Shown here: in pieces, positions 7,419-13,942 of the stretch
How the letters are laid out: the number at the start of each line of letters is the position of its first letter
Numbering within the stretch: the first letter of the stretch is position 1
Assembly (NCBI GenBank): GCA_947175005.1
Contig: CAMWLD010000024.1
Location: forward strand, 1 to 14,080
Direction of reading: 5' to 3'
DNA length: 14,080 bases
From: an uncultured Ruminococcus sp.
GTDB taxonomy: Bacteria > Bacillota > Clostridia > Oscillospirales > Ruminococcaceae
The notes under the pieces: generated by a model
Databases searched by the model: none
Seen by the model: only the letters and a program-made list of their open reading frames with translations
What the model was told of the DNA's origin: nothing
Position numbers and translations under genes: made by a program

Positions 7419-7450
7419 TGTAAGCTTGCAATCTTGCCTTTTTGGTTTTT
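7409..7450 (+). terminator. Rho-independent terminator after cheD
   Basis: AGGCAAGA (7409-7416) pairs with TCTTGCCT (7432-7439) with no mismatch, followed by TTTTT, GG and TTTTT. The 15-base loop contains a smaller AAGCTT palindrome. This is the end of the flagellar/chemotaxis transcript. The stem is made from a copy of the heptamer repeat and an inverted partner. Confidence 0.75.
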
Positions 7451-7463
7451 GAAGGCGAATAAA

Positions 7464-7552
7464 GAGCACTCACTCCACTCGGGTTCCAAGGGCGGAGCCT
7501 CTGACCTGCCAAAGGGGTTCCCCCTTTGGAAACCCAAGTGGAGTGTGTGCGC
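7464..7552. repeat. Long imperfect palindrome, MITE-like intergenic element
   Basis: The outer arms CACTCCACTCGGGTT (7471-7485) plus CCAAGGG, and the reverse complement at 7522-7545, match over about 24 bases with one mismatch and two single-base gaps. Pairing extends outward to 7464 and 7552 with two more mismatches. Inside, CCAAAGGGG (7509-7517) and CCCCTTTGG (7521-7529) form a perfect nine-base hairpin with a TTC loop. It shares bases with the right outer arm, so the two folds exclude each other. No T-run follows. The element lies between the cheD terminator and uvrC. No target-site duplication was evident. Confidence 0.75.
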
Positions 7553-7588
7553 TTGTGTGCTTTAGTTTATTCTTTGGAGGTGCGTAAA

Positions 7589-9412
7589 ATGAACCCACGG
7601 CTTGATTATTTACGTGAAAAAACCATGCTGCTGACCACTGCCCCGGGGGTCTATCAGATGAAAGACGAGGGCGGGCACATTATCTATATCGGCAAGGCCA
7701 AAAACCTGCGGAACAGAGTTTCCTCCTATTTCGCCAAGACCCCAAACCACACCCCCAAGGTGGCAAGCATGGTGGCGAATGTTTACGATTACGATTTCAT
7801 TGTTACAAAGTCCGAATATGAGGCGCTGGTGCTGGAATGCTCAATGATAAAGCAGCATTCCCCCAAATACAACATTCTCCTGAAGGACGACAAGGGCTAC
7901 AGCTATATCCGCATTTCCCCGCCCCCTTATTCCCGCATAACTGCCGAGCTGCAAAAGCCCTCTTCGGGCACGCTTCTCGGCCCTTACACCAGTTCATTCG
8001 TGGCAAGGCAGACGGTAAATGAGGTGAACAGGGTTTTCATGCTGCCCTCATGCAGGAAAAATTTCCCGAAGGACATTGGCAAGGGCAGGCCGTGCCTTAA
8101 TCATCACATCAAGCGGTGCATGGGTGTTTGTCTGGGCAATGTTTCCGAGAAGGAGTACGAGGAGATAATTGCGGGGGCTTTGGATTACATGAAAAACGGC
8201 TCGGAAATGTCCGTAAAAAAAATGACCGAGAAGATGAACGAGGCGGCGGAAAATCTCGATTTTGAAACGGCGGCACGCTTGCGCGACCGCATAAGTGCGG
8301 TACAGAGGGCGGCGGACAGTCAGAATATAATAAGCGAAGCCCTGCCCGATACGGACGCTGTTGCAATTGCACGGAACAGCGGAGAGGCGTGCGCTGCGGT
8401 GATAATGTACCGCGGAGGCAGGCTTTTTGACCGTGCGGAATATTTCCTTGGGGAGGAAGAGGGGGAAAGCGAAATGATGGAGGATTTCGTTACCCAGTAT
8501 TACAGCGGACAAAGGGAGATCCCACGGAATGTGGTTCTCGGCTGCGACCCGGGGAATATGCCCGATATTGAAGAGCTTTTGCGCAGCCGCAGCGGACGGG
8601 CAGTTGATGTTATGTGTCCGCAGAGGGGGCGTTATATGCGGCTTTCGGAAATTGCCCGCTCAAATGCGGAGGAGTATCTTTCCATAAAGGTGGGGAGAAC
8701 TGCCCGCGAAATAGCCGCTCTTGAAGAATTGGCGCGTTTGCTGGGTCTCAAAAAAACGCCTCTTTACATTGAAAGCTACGATATATCCAACTTGGGTTCG
8801 GCGGATATGGTAGCGGGAATGATCGTTTTTGAAAACGGCAGACCCTGCAAAAAAATGTACAAAAAATTCTCCATTAAGGAGAATAAAATTCAGAACGATC
8901 TTGCTTGTATGCAGGAGGTTTTGCGGCGGCGGTTCACTCATTATCTGGACGAGAATGAGACAGACGAGGGCTTTAAGCGTTTGCCCGACCTTATATTGCT
9001 TGACGGCGGTGAAAATCAGCTGAATGCCGTCCGTGAAGTGCTGTGGGAAATGGATATAACTCTGCCTGTGTTCGGCATGGTAAAGGATAACAACCACCGC
9101 ACCCGTGCCATAACCGCGGACGGGGGTGAGATAAGCATATCCGAGGCAAAGTCCGCTTTTATGCTGGTGACGAGGATACAGGACGAGGTGCACAGGTTCT
9201 CCATAGGCTATCAGCGTAAAAAGCACCGCAAGAGTGCTTTTGAACTGGGAATAACAAGCGTTAAGGGGATAGGCGAGAAAAAGGCTGTGAAGCTGCTTAG
9301 CAAGTTCAAGACCATGGAAAACTTAAAAAATGCCTCTCCCGAGGAAATTGCCGCTGCGGCGGGAGTGAATTTGCAGGTTGCCCGGGACGTGTGGGATTAT
9401 GTGCATGAGTAA
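7589..9412 (+). CDS. uvrC: Excinuclease ABC subunit C (UvrC)
   Basis: UvrC (607 aa) makes both incisions in nucleotide excision repair after UvrA/UvrB damage recognition. The GIY-YIG nuclease is at residues 19-95 (GVY 20-22, YIG 33-35, then KAKNLRNRVSSYF). A UvrB-binding UVR motif lies near 205-240 (KMNEAAENLDFETAARLRDR). The C-terminal RNase H-like endonuclease domain starts at ESYDISNLGSADMVAG with D398, and also has D472 (LLDGGENQL) and H535 (EVHRF). A helix-hairpin-helix pair closes the protein (GITSVKGIGEKKAVKLLSKF). The start at 7589 follows TTTGGAGGT. The frame stays open 21 codons further upstream, but that stretch comes from the palindromic element and has no family likeness. No terminator is obvious downstream: a perfect TGCTGCAC/GTGCAGCA hairpin at 9423-9443 lacks a T-run. 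Confidence 0.97.
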   Translation: MNPRLDYLREKTMLLTTAPGVYQMKDEGGHIIYIGKAKNLRNRVSSYFAKTPNHTPKVASMVANVYDYDFIVTKSEYEALVLECSMIKQHSPKYNILLKDDKGYSYIRISPPPYSRITAELQKPSSGTLLGPYTSSFVARQTVNEVNRVFMLPSCRKNFPKDIGKGRPCLNHHIKRCMGVCLGNVSEKEYEEIIAGALDYMKNGSEMSVKKMTEKMNEAAENLDFETAARLRDRISAVQRAADSQNIISEALPDTDAVAIARNSGEACAAVIMYRGGRLFDRAEYFLGEEEGESEMMEDFVTQYYSGQREIPRNVVLGCDPGNMPDIEELLRSRSGRAVDVMCPQRGRYMRLSEIARSNAEEYLSIKVGRTAREIAALEELARLLGLKKTPLYIESYDISNLGSADMVAGMIVFENGRPCKKMYKKFSIKENKIQNDLACMQEVLRRRFTHYLDENETDEGFKRLPDLILLDGGENQLNAVREVLWEMDITLPVFGMVKDNNHRTRAITADGGEISISEAKSAFMLVTRIQDEVHRFSIGYQRKKHRKSAFELGITSVKGIGEKKAVKLLSKFKTMENLKNASPEEIAAAAGVNLQVARDVWDYVHE

Positions 9413-9435
9413 AGGAAAAGTCTGCTGCACGGCCT

Positions 9436-9631
9436 GTGCAGCAAAACAAAGCTGTTCTCATGCCGGGCTGCAAATAAAATGCGGTCTCTTAGCGGCTGTA
9501 ATTACCATATATCGCCGTCAAGGCGCTTTATATACGGTTCGCCAAGTTCCTTGCCATATCTGTACAAGGCTTTTCATAATCCCTGATTTTATTCAGCTGT
9601 CTTTATCGTTTTTACTTGCAAGCTCCTGAAA
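9436..9631 (-). pseudogene. Decayed HigB/RelE-superfamily toxin (phage Gp49-like)
   Basis: Read on the minus strand from about 9631, three frames together give a recognisable toxin tail. First comes FQELASKNDKDS, then a shift to KIRDYEK, then a shift at the A-run (9571-9574) to ALYRYGKELGEPYIKRLDGD and IW. A TAA stop at 9502-9504 sits where the family has Glu in WELRPLR, followed by LQPLRDRILFAARHENSF and VLLH. The PY-KRL, PLRDRILF and FVLLH blocks are characteristic of HigB/Gp49 mRNA interferases. The N-terminal 25 or so residues, the start codon and the usual downstream HTH antitoxin are missing. With two frameshifts, one nonsense codon and terminal losses it should be inactive. It points towards uvrC. 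Confidence 0.82.
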
Positions 9632-9655
9632 TTATTTTCCCCCTCTCTTTATTCT

Positions 9656-9684
9656 GTTATACTTAAAAGTTATTGACTTGTCAA
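9656..9684 (-). promoter_or_regulatory. Near-consensus sigma-A promoter for the decayed toxin gene, with palindrome
   Basis: On the minus strand, TTGACA (9679-9684) and TATAAC (9656-9661) are separated by exactly 17 bp. This is the strongest promoter match in the window and faces the toxin remnant. The perfect inverted repeat TTGAC-TT-GTCAA (9673-9684) covers the -35 box, a usual place for autorepression by the lost antitoxin. A GAGGGGG ribosome-site-like stretch follows at about 9639-9646, but no start codon follows it. Confidence 0.7.
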
Positions 9685-9773
9685 GGGCTGTGAAAAAATT
9701 TCAAAGGCGAAGGTTGAGTACACAGGCTTTATAAGCCCGGTTGACGTCTTTTGCAGAAAGGTAGATTATAGCT

Positions 9774-10226
9774 ATGCCAAATCCTGATTTTAAACCTGAT
9801 GTATTATCAGTGGATTATGTAAAAGAACATGGCGTTTTATACAATGAATATGTTTTTTATTCAGAAAATGAAGAATGTGAACCATTATATGATAAAGAGC
9901 CTTCGCTTGGCGGGAAACCTTTTACCGGACTTCTGTATGAACTTTATTATAATAGTGGTGTTCCCAGATACTATCAATATTATGAAGATGGCTTTGGAAA
10001 CGGAGAATATGTAACATTCTATGATACGGGTTCTGTTGCTTCATACTGCATTATGAAAGGATTTAGTTTTATTGGTAAATTATATGAATGGTACAAAAAC
10101 GGAAATCTTAAATGCTATATGGAAAAAGACAGTAATGGAAGATACATAAAAACCATTAGATTTGACGAAAATGGTAAAATAACCCTTTTGATTGAAAACG
10201 GAAAAACTAAAATAGAAAATAAGTGA
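9774..10226 (+). CDS. YwqK-type MORN-repeat protein (orphan antitoxin/immunity family)
   Basis: A 150-aa soluble protein with repeated G-x-x-Y-E-W/Y-Y-x-N-G-x-L units of the MORN_2/YwqK kind, for example GLLYELYYNSGVPRYYQYYE (about residues 52-71), NGEYVTFYDTGSV and GKLYEWYKNGNLKCYMEKD (about 101-119). Homologues are annotated as antitoxin or immunity partners of polymorphic toxins (YwqK with YwqJ in Bacillus subtilis). The biochemical role is not settled. No intact toxin gene is adjacent. Codon use is AT-rich (many AAA, GAA, TAT, ATA) unlike uvrC or prmC, suggesting acquisition by transfer. The ribosome site is weak: AGAAAGGT ends 11 bases before ATG 9774. A fragment of endonuclease V follows after 7 bp. 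The frame is complete, so it may be expressed. Confidence 0.78.
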   Translation: MPNPDFKPDVLSVDYVKEHGVLYNEYVFYSENEECEPLYDKEPSLGGKPFTGLLYELYYNSGVPRYYQYYEDGFGNGEYVTFYDTGSVASYCIMKGFSFIGKLYEWYKNGNLKCYMEKDSNGRYIKTIRFDENGKITLLIENGKTKIENK

Positions 10227-10233
10227 TAAATCA

Positions 10234-10398
10234 ATGGAAACAAGCGAAATGCAAGAAAAATTCATAAGCCTGCAAAATAAATTCCGATTCAGAATAAATA
10301 GCAAAGATACATTTAATTTTGATACAGTCAGATCGATTGCAGGTGTTGACCTTGCATATTGGAATGACAATAATCAGGAAATATGCTGTTTGTTGTAA
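10234..10398 (+). pseudogene. Truncated endonuclease V (Nfi/YwqL-like), N-terminal 54 residues
   Basis: An ATG frame of 54 codons, not present as a full gene. It encodes an amphipathic N-terminal helix (MQEKFISLQNKFRFRIN), then TVRSIAGVDLAYWNDNNQEI and CCLL, then a stop. IAGVDLAYW is the first beta-strand block of endonuclease V, with D39 at the position of a catalytic metal-binding aspartate. Full enzymes are about 220-240 aa, so three quarters are missing, including all other catalytic residues. The frame ends 11 bases before the prmC terminator hairpin, so the remainder is deleted rather than frameshifted. The AT-rich composition matches the gene before it. From memory, ywqK and ywqL (endonuclease V) are neighbours in Bacillus subtilis, which supports a shared origin. 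Confidence 0.8.
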
Positions 10399-10409
10399 GG
10401 TTAAAATAA

Positions 10410-10437
10410 AAGGGAGCAAGAAAAAACTCACTCCCTT
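10410..10437 (-). terminator. Terminator of prmC (possibly bidirectional)
   Basis: AAGGGAG (10410-10416) pairs with CTCCCTT (10431-10437) around a 14-base loop. On the minus strand the stem is followed by TTATTTTAA, directly after the prmC stop codon. On the plus strand it is followed by AAATTTTTA, so it could also stop transcripts from the YwqK side. Confidence 0.75.
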
Positions 10438-10443
10438 AAATTT

Positions 10444-11328
10444 TTACATCTTTTTTCCCCCGACCACACGCACAATCCCCGCTCCGTCCTTTTCGGTAAA
10501 AATATCCCCGAAGCCGTTTTCCTCCAAAATGCGGCTTACGATAGCCGCCTCATCGTCTCCTACCTCAAAGATCATAAGCCCTCCGGGGGCAAGCAGGTAG
10601 TTCCACATACAGGCTATTACACGGTAGAATTTGAGGCCGTCCGTTCCGCCGTACAGGGCTGTTTCCGGCTCAAAGGTGACCTCCCGCTGAAGATTGCTCA
10701 TATCGTCGTCCGTAAGATAAGGCGGGTTTGCCACAATGCAGTCAATGGGGATAAAACGCTCATCATCAATAGGATCGCGGAAATTATCCAGCATACGCCC
10801 GTCCATTACGTCCCCTCGGAAAAGCCGCACATTGACGTTATTGTTGCGCACATTTTCCGAAAGATAGGGAAACGCCTCTCCCGACAGCTCCACCGCATAA
10901 AGCTGCGCCGCTTCTCCCATTTTTTTTGCTATACTTACCGCTACACAGCCGCTGCCGCTGCACAGATCTATTACATGGAGCTTGCGGTCAAGCTTTTTGT
11001 GCATTTTTCGCAGCTGCACAAGGGAAGCATCCACCAGTGTCTCCGTGTCCGCTCTGGGAATGAGAACCCCCTCGCCCACACGGAATTTAAGTCCGTAAAA
11101 TTCCCACTCTCCAAGTATATACTGCAAGGGATAGCCCAGCGCACGGGTATTTGCCGCACCCAGCACCTTCTGGCAGCGGTCGGGGCTTATCTCTTCCTCG
11201 GGGTGCAGCGCCAGCGCTTCACGGGTTATCTGCCCGAAATCCTCTAAAATGCAGGCTTTGTCAAAGTCTTTGTCGGGAATGTCCCGCAATATTTTGTCAA
11301 TATTTTCACTTAGTTCACGAACGGTCAT
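10444..11328 (-). CDS. prmC: Release-factor glutamine methyltransferase PrmC
   Basis: PrmC (HemK; 294 aa) methylates the glutamine of the GGQ motif in release factors RF1 and RF2 in the cytoplasm. The N-terminal helical domain leads to the conserved PLQYILGEWEFYG block (67-79) and PRADTE (91-96). The SAM-binding loop is DLCSGSGCVA (121-130) and the catalytic NPPY is at 201-204. The start at 11328 has AAAGGG eight bases upstream. An in-frame ATG nine codons earlier lacks a ribosome site. In many Firmicutes prmC sits beside prfA; here it follows an FkbM-family gene by 36 bp and is probably co-transcribed with it. Confidence 0.95.
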   Translation of the reverse strand: MTVRELSENIDKILRDIPDKDFDKACILEDFGQITREALALHPEEEISPDRCQKVLGAANTRALGYPLQYILGEWEFYGLKFRVGEGVLIPRADTETLVDASLVQLRKMHKKLDRKLHVIDLCSGSGCVAVSIAKKMGEAAQLYAVELSGEAFPYLSENVRNNNVNVRLFRGDVMDGRMLDNFRDPIDDERFIPIDCIVANPPYLTDDDMSNLQREVTFEPETALYGGTDGLKFYRVIACMWNYLLAPGGLMIFEVGDDEAAIVSRILEENGFGDIFTEKDGAGIVRVVGGKKM

Positions 11329-11364
11329 CTTTTTTCCCTTTCGGCTTATTGGCATATTAGTTTA

Positions 11365-12435
11365 TTATAAGGCATATAGTACTGTTTCTATACCCTCGGC
11401 ACTGTAATTCCTCAAATACAGTTTGTAATCGGGTACGAGGCTTTGGATATATTGGGGAATAGTCATCAGATCCTCCGCTTTATGATACACACATATTGCA
11501 AGTTTCGGTCTGCACTGTTTTATGGTATTCCGAGCACCTGTAAGGGCTTTAAGCTCCGAACCCTCTATATCCATTTTTATAAATGTTACATTTTCATCCT
11601 TTACGGTTTCGTCTATGGTAGTTACCTCTATCTCAATACCGTTTTCCGAAACAATGCTGCTTGAGACAGAACCACTCGCAGCAAAGTGAAGTACCCCTGC
11701 TTTGTCGGAAACACCCTTGGTAATAATTTCAATATTTTCAAGCCCTGCAAGGTTATTTTTCATCTTTTCGGCGTTCGTAGGGTCTGCTTCAAAGGCTATG
11801 ACCTTTTTGTAGCCTGCACTCTTCTCCTGTGTTTTGATTGCCTTGGTAAATTCAAGTATCGTGTCGCCGTCATATGCGCCGCAGTCGATAAAGGTCTCGT
11901 TTTCACACAAGGTTATTATATCATCATCGAAATATACAGGTTTTTTTGTATATTCCTTGGGATAAGTACCTGTTGTATTCTGATAAATGTACCTGTCAAG
12001 GGAAAGCTTTGACTCCTCATCTGCAAGGTCATCACGGAGTTTTTGAAGAATATCTTTATTTTTCTCCATCATATCCTCATTGATGCGGCAGTCACAGTTC
12101 CTTAAAACAAATCTTCCACCAAAATCAAGGAAGTAGCACTTTCTTATGTTTTTGTGTGTTTTAAGCTCGTTTTCCTTCTCCTGTGTAAATCCTATGAAAC
12201 CGACTATAACGTTACAGAGGTTTTTTGACAGATATTGTTCTAAGATGTATATCGGTTTCCCGTTAAAGGAGCTGTCTTTTGGGTAATATTTTTCATCAAC
12301 AGCGTATCCGTCAATGGTTACACCTTTTTTTTCAAGCCAGTTTGTGATAATTTCTGCACGTACAGACGCTCCGTATATAATGGTTGGAATGTCCGAGCTT
12401 TTCAAATAGTCAAGCATTTTAGCAAATAGATCCAT
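11365..12435 (-). CDS. FkbM-family SAM-dependent methyltransferase with N-terminal Rossmann-like domain
   Basis: A 356-aa protein. The FkbM methyltransferase domain fills the C-terminal half: SAM-binding FIDCGAYDGDT from residue 182, an acidic FEADPTN, and DIEGSELKALTGARNTIK from D289, followed by KLAICVYHK. Family members O-methylate small molecules or sugars. The N-terminal part (about 1-110) resembles a nucleotide-binding fold seen in sugar-modifying enzymes (PTIIYGASVRAEIITNWLEK, then GYAVDEKYYP), followed by a segment with NCDCRINEDM (113-122). A role in glycan modification, possibly of flagellin, is inference from the family and the flagellar neighbourhood. The substrate is unknown. AAAGGAG eight bases before ATG 12435 sets this start, rather than an ATG 19 codons upstream. 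An AT-rich TTTGAAA...TATATTTATAA region upstream may be its promoter. Confidence 0.88.
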   Translation of the reverse strand: MDLFAKMLDYLKSSDIPTIIYGASVRAEIITNWLEKKGVTIDGYAVDEKYYPKDSSFNGKPIYILEQYLSKNLCNVIVGFIGFTQEKENELKTHKNIRKCYFLDFGGRFVLRNCDCRINEDMMEKNKDILQKLRDDLADEESKLSLDRYIYQNTTGTYPKEYTKKPVYFDDDIITLCENETFIDCGAYDGDTILEFTKAIKTQEKSAGYKKVIAFEADPTNAEKMKNNLAGLENIEIITKGVSDKAGVLHFAASGSVSSSIVSENGIEIEVTTIDETVKDENVTFIKMDIEGSELKALTGARNTIKQCRPKLAICVYHKAEDLMTIPQYIQSLVPDYKLYLRNYSAEGIETVLYAL

Positions 12436-12506
12436 AATAGGTACTCCTTTATAAATATATAAAATTTTTTCAAACGATCCCGAATCCGGCATATATCAAA
12501 AGAAAT

Positions 12507-12538
12507 GCCGCCTTAAAAATATATCAATATCAGGCGGC
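12507..12538 (-). terminator. Terminator of the HD-GYP response regulator gene
   Basis: GCCGCCT (12507-12513) and AGGCGGC (12532-12538) form a perfect GC-rich stem with an 18-base AT-rich loop. On the minus strand the stem is followed by ATTTCTTTT. It lies 13 bases after the stop codon and separates this gene from the FkbM gene. Confidence 0.75.
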
Positions 12539-12551
12539 TTGAAATATGCGT

Positions 12552-13598
12552 TTAATTTCCCGTAATGGTTCTTATCTCGCTTATTGAGTGTTCAAACGCC
12601 GCCAGTATCTTTGGGTTAAAGCAGCCGCATTCGCCGCCCTTTATCATTTTTACAGCCTTTTCGTGGCTGAATGCTGATTTGTAGACCCTGCGTGATGTTA
12701 GGGCGTCGTACACGTCGGCTATGGACACCACCTGAGACCAAATGGTTATCTCATCACCCGCAAGACCGTCGGGATAGCCCTTGCCGTCCCAACGCTCATG
12801 GTGGTGGCGGCATATGTCGCGGCAGTAGTCGTAAATATCCTCGTCGATTATATCGGAGACCTTTTCCAGTATTTCCCAGCCGCTTACGGTGTGCCGCTTC
12901 ATTACCTCAAATTCAGCCTCGGTAAGTCTGCCGGGCTTGCCCAAAATACTGTCGGGCACGGAAATTTTGCCAATGTCATGGAGCATGGCGGAAATGACCA
13001 TTTTGCGTATTTCCCCCGAATGCAGCTCATACTCGGGGTAAAGCTCGGCAACGTTTTGGAGCAGCACGTTTGTTATGCCGCAGATACGCTTAACGTGTTC
13101 CCCCGATTCGCAGTCACGGAATTCTATAAGCTCCGCCAGAGCCTGCACCATGGAGATGTGCATTGCGGAAAGCTTTTTCACCTGCTCTGCCACCATATCC
13201 TCAAGCTCCCTGCGGTGCTTGAAAAGCTCGATCATATTTTCCACGCGGCAGATGAGGAAGTTCGCTATAAATGGTTTAGGGATAATGTCCACTGCGCCAA
13301 GACGATATGCCTCCAGCAGCAGTTCCTCGCTGTCTGCGGCAGTGGCGGTGGTTATCACCAGCACGGGCACGCGCTTTATAAGACCCGATTTGTTAAGCTC
13401 TTGCAGCACCTCGATGCCGCCCATAACAGGCATCATAAGATCCAGCAGTATGGCGGAGACATCGTTTTTTTCCAGTATCTCAAGCGCCTGCTTGCCGTTT
13501 TCCGCCTGGAGCGTATTATATTTTTCCTCGAAGCAGTCTGCCAATATTTCACGGTTAATGGCAGCGTCATCAACTATAAGAATGCTGTTTTTTTCCAT
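12552..13598 (-). CDS. Response regulator with HD-GYP (cyclic-di-GMP phosphodiesterase) output
   Basis: A 348-aa two-domain protein. The receiver domain (1-125) has the acidic pair D10/D11, phospho-acceptor D53 in LLDLMMP, T83 and K108 in the KPF motif. A short coiled linker (about 125-148) follows. The HD-GYP domain (150-348) keeps all expected metal and substrate residues: H168, HDIGK at 207-211, H236, HHHE at 265-268, and DGKGYPDGLAG with GYP at 274-276. This domain type hydrolyses cyclic di-GMP, so phosphorylation would tune its level and hence motility, fitting the flagellar neighbourhood. No histidine kinase gene is adjacent. GAGGGTGG lies six bases before ATG 13598. Similar proteins are often called RpfG-like. 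Confidence 0.94.
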   Translation of the reverse strand: MEKNSILIVDDAAINREILADCFEEKYNTLQAENGKQALEILEKNDVSAILLDLMMPVMGGIEVLQELNKSGLIKRVPVLVITTATAADSEELLLEAYRLGAVDIIPKPFIANFLICRVENMIELFKHRRELEDMVAEQVKKLSAMHISMVQALAELIEFRDCESGEHVKRICGITNVLLQNVAELYPEYELHSGEIRKMVISAMLHDIGKISVPDSILGKPGRLTEAEFEVMKRHTVSGWEILEKVSDIIDEDIYDYCRDICRHHHERWDGKGYPDGLAGDEITIWSQVVSIADVYDALTSRRVYKSAFSHEKAVKMIKGGECGCFNPKILAAFEHSISEIRTITGN

Positions 13599-13629
13599 AA
13601 CATACCACCCTCAAAGTTTCTGTAGATTT

Positions 13630-13658
13630 GGCTGAACTGCTGATCTTTCAGAACAGCC
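13630..13658 (-). promoter_or_regulatory. 5'-leader hairpin of the HD-GYP gene
   Basis: On the minus strand GGCTG pairs with CAGCC (13654-13658 with 13630-13634), then a TT/TT internal loop and CTG/CAG pairing. Together they give a stem-loop about 35 bases before the ribosome site. It does not fit the cyclic-di-GMP riboswitch consensus that I know. Its function is unknown. Confidence 0.4.
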
Positions 13659-13666
13659 CTCAAAAG

Positions 13667-13719
13667 TTATTTGTAAATAATTCTTCTTATATTTTATCAT
13701 AAATTTGCCGTTCAGTTAA
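13667..13719 (-). promoter_or_regulatory. Promoter of the HD-GYP gene with downstream 14-bp palindrome
   Basis: On the minus strand TTAACT (13714-13719) and TAAAAT (13691-13696) are spaced by 17 bp, a reasonable sigma-A promoter. Ten bases beyond the -10 box lies the perfect palindrome TTATTT-AC-AAATAA (13667-13680), overlapping the expected early transcript, a plausible operator. Confidence 0.5.
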
Positions 13720-13760
13720 GGGTAATTATGAACTGTTTTGTTAAATTATTATGAACAACG

Positions 13761-13926
13761 CTCAAATGCCGCGGGGCTGTTTTCCCCCTCAAACGCCGGG
13801 GGAGTGGCTTTTTTCCTCTCAAATGCCGAGGAATGGCTTTGTCCCCCTACCACGCTGGGAACCAGCTTTTCTCCCCTACCATGCCATGAAACTGGCTTTG
13901 TTCCCCTACCACGCCGAGGAGCCGCG
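13761..13926. repeat. Tandem array of six 27-30 bp hairpin-forming units
   Basis: Units start at 13761, 13788, 13818, 13847, 13876 and 13906 (the last partial) with lengths 27, 30, 29, 29 and 30. Each begins CTCAAA or CTACCA, then YGCC or YGCT, a short loop, a complementary GGC or AGC, and a T-rich tail ending in CCC or CCT. The first three share CTCAAAYGCCG and the last three share CTACCAYGC. Each complete unit can fold as a small hairpin, with unit 4 as GCTGG/CCAGC and unit 5 as GCCA/TGGC. Mixed unit lengths break any reading frame, so the array is not coding. There are no unique spacers, so it is not CRISPR. Confidence 0.8.
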
Positions 13927-13942
13927 TTATGTTGATGTGAAT

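Noticed and set aside
7526..7588. 21-codon N-terminal extension of uvrC
   Set aside because: It is open by chance through the palindromic element, has no likeness to UvrC, and the ATG at 7589 has an excellent TTTGGAGGT ribosome site.
9378..9629. Cys-rich small frame overlapping the uvrC end (MSKGKVCCTACAAKQSC from 9405)
   Set aside because: It is antisense to the decayed HigB toxin sequence, which explains its composition, and it has no ribosome site of its own or recognisable family.
12798..13625. 275-codon antisense frame over the HD-GYP gene
   Set aside because: Shadow of an unambiguous response regulator on the other strand.
13761..13926. CRISPR array
   Set aside because: The units are contiguous and degenerate with no unique spacers and no cas genes nearby.
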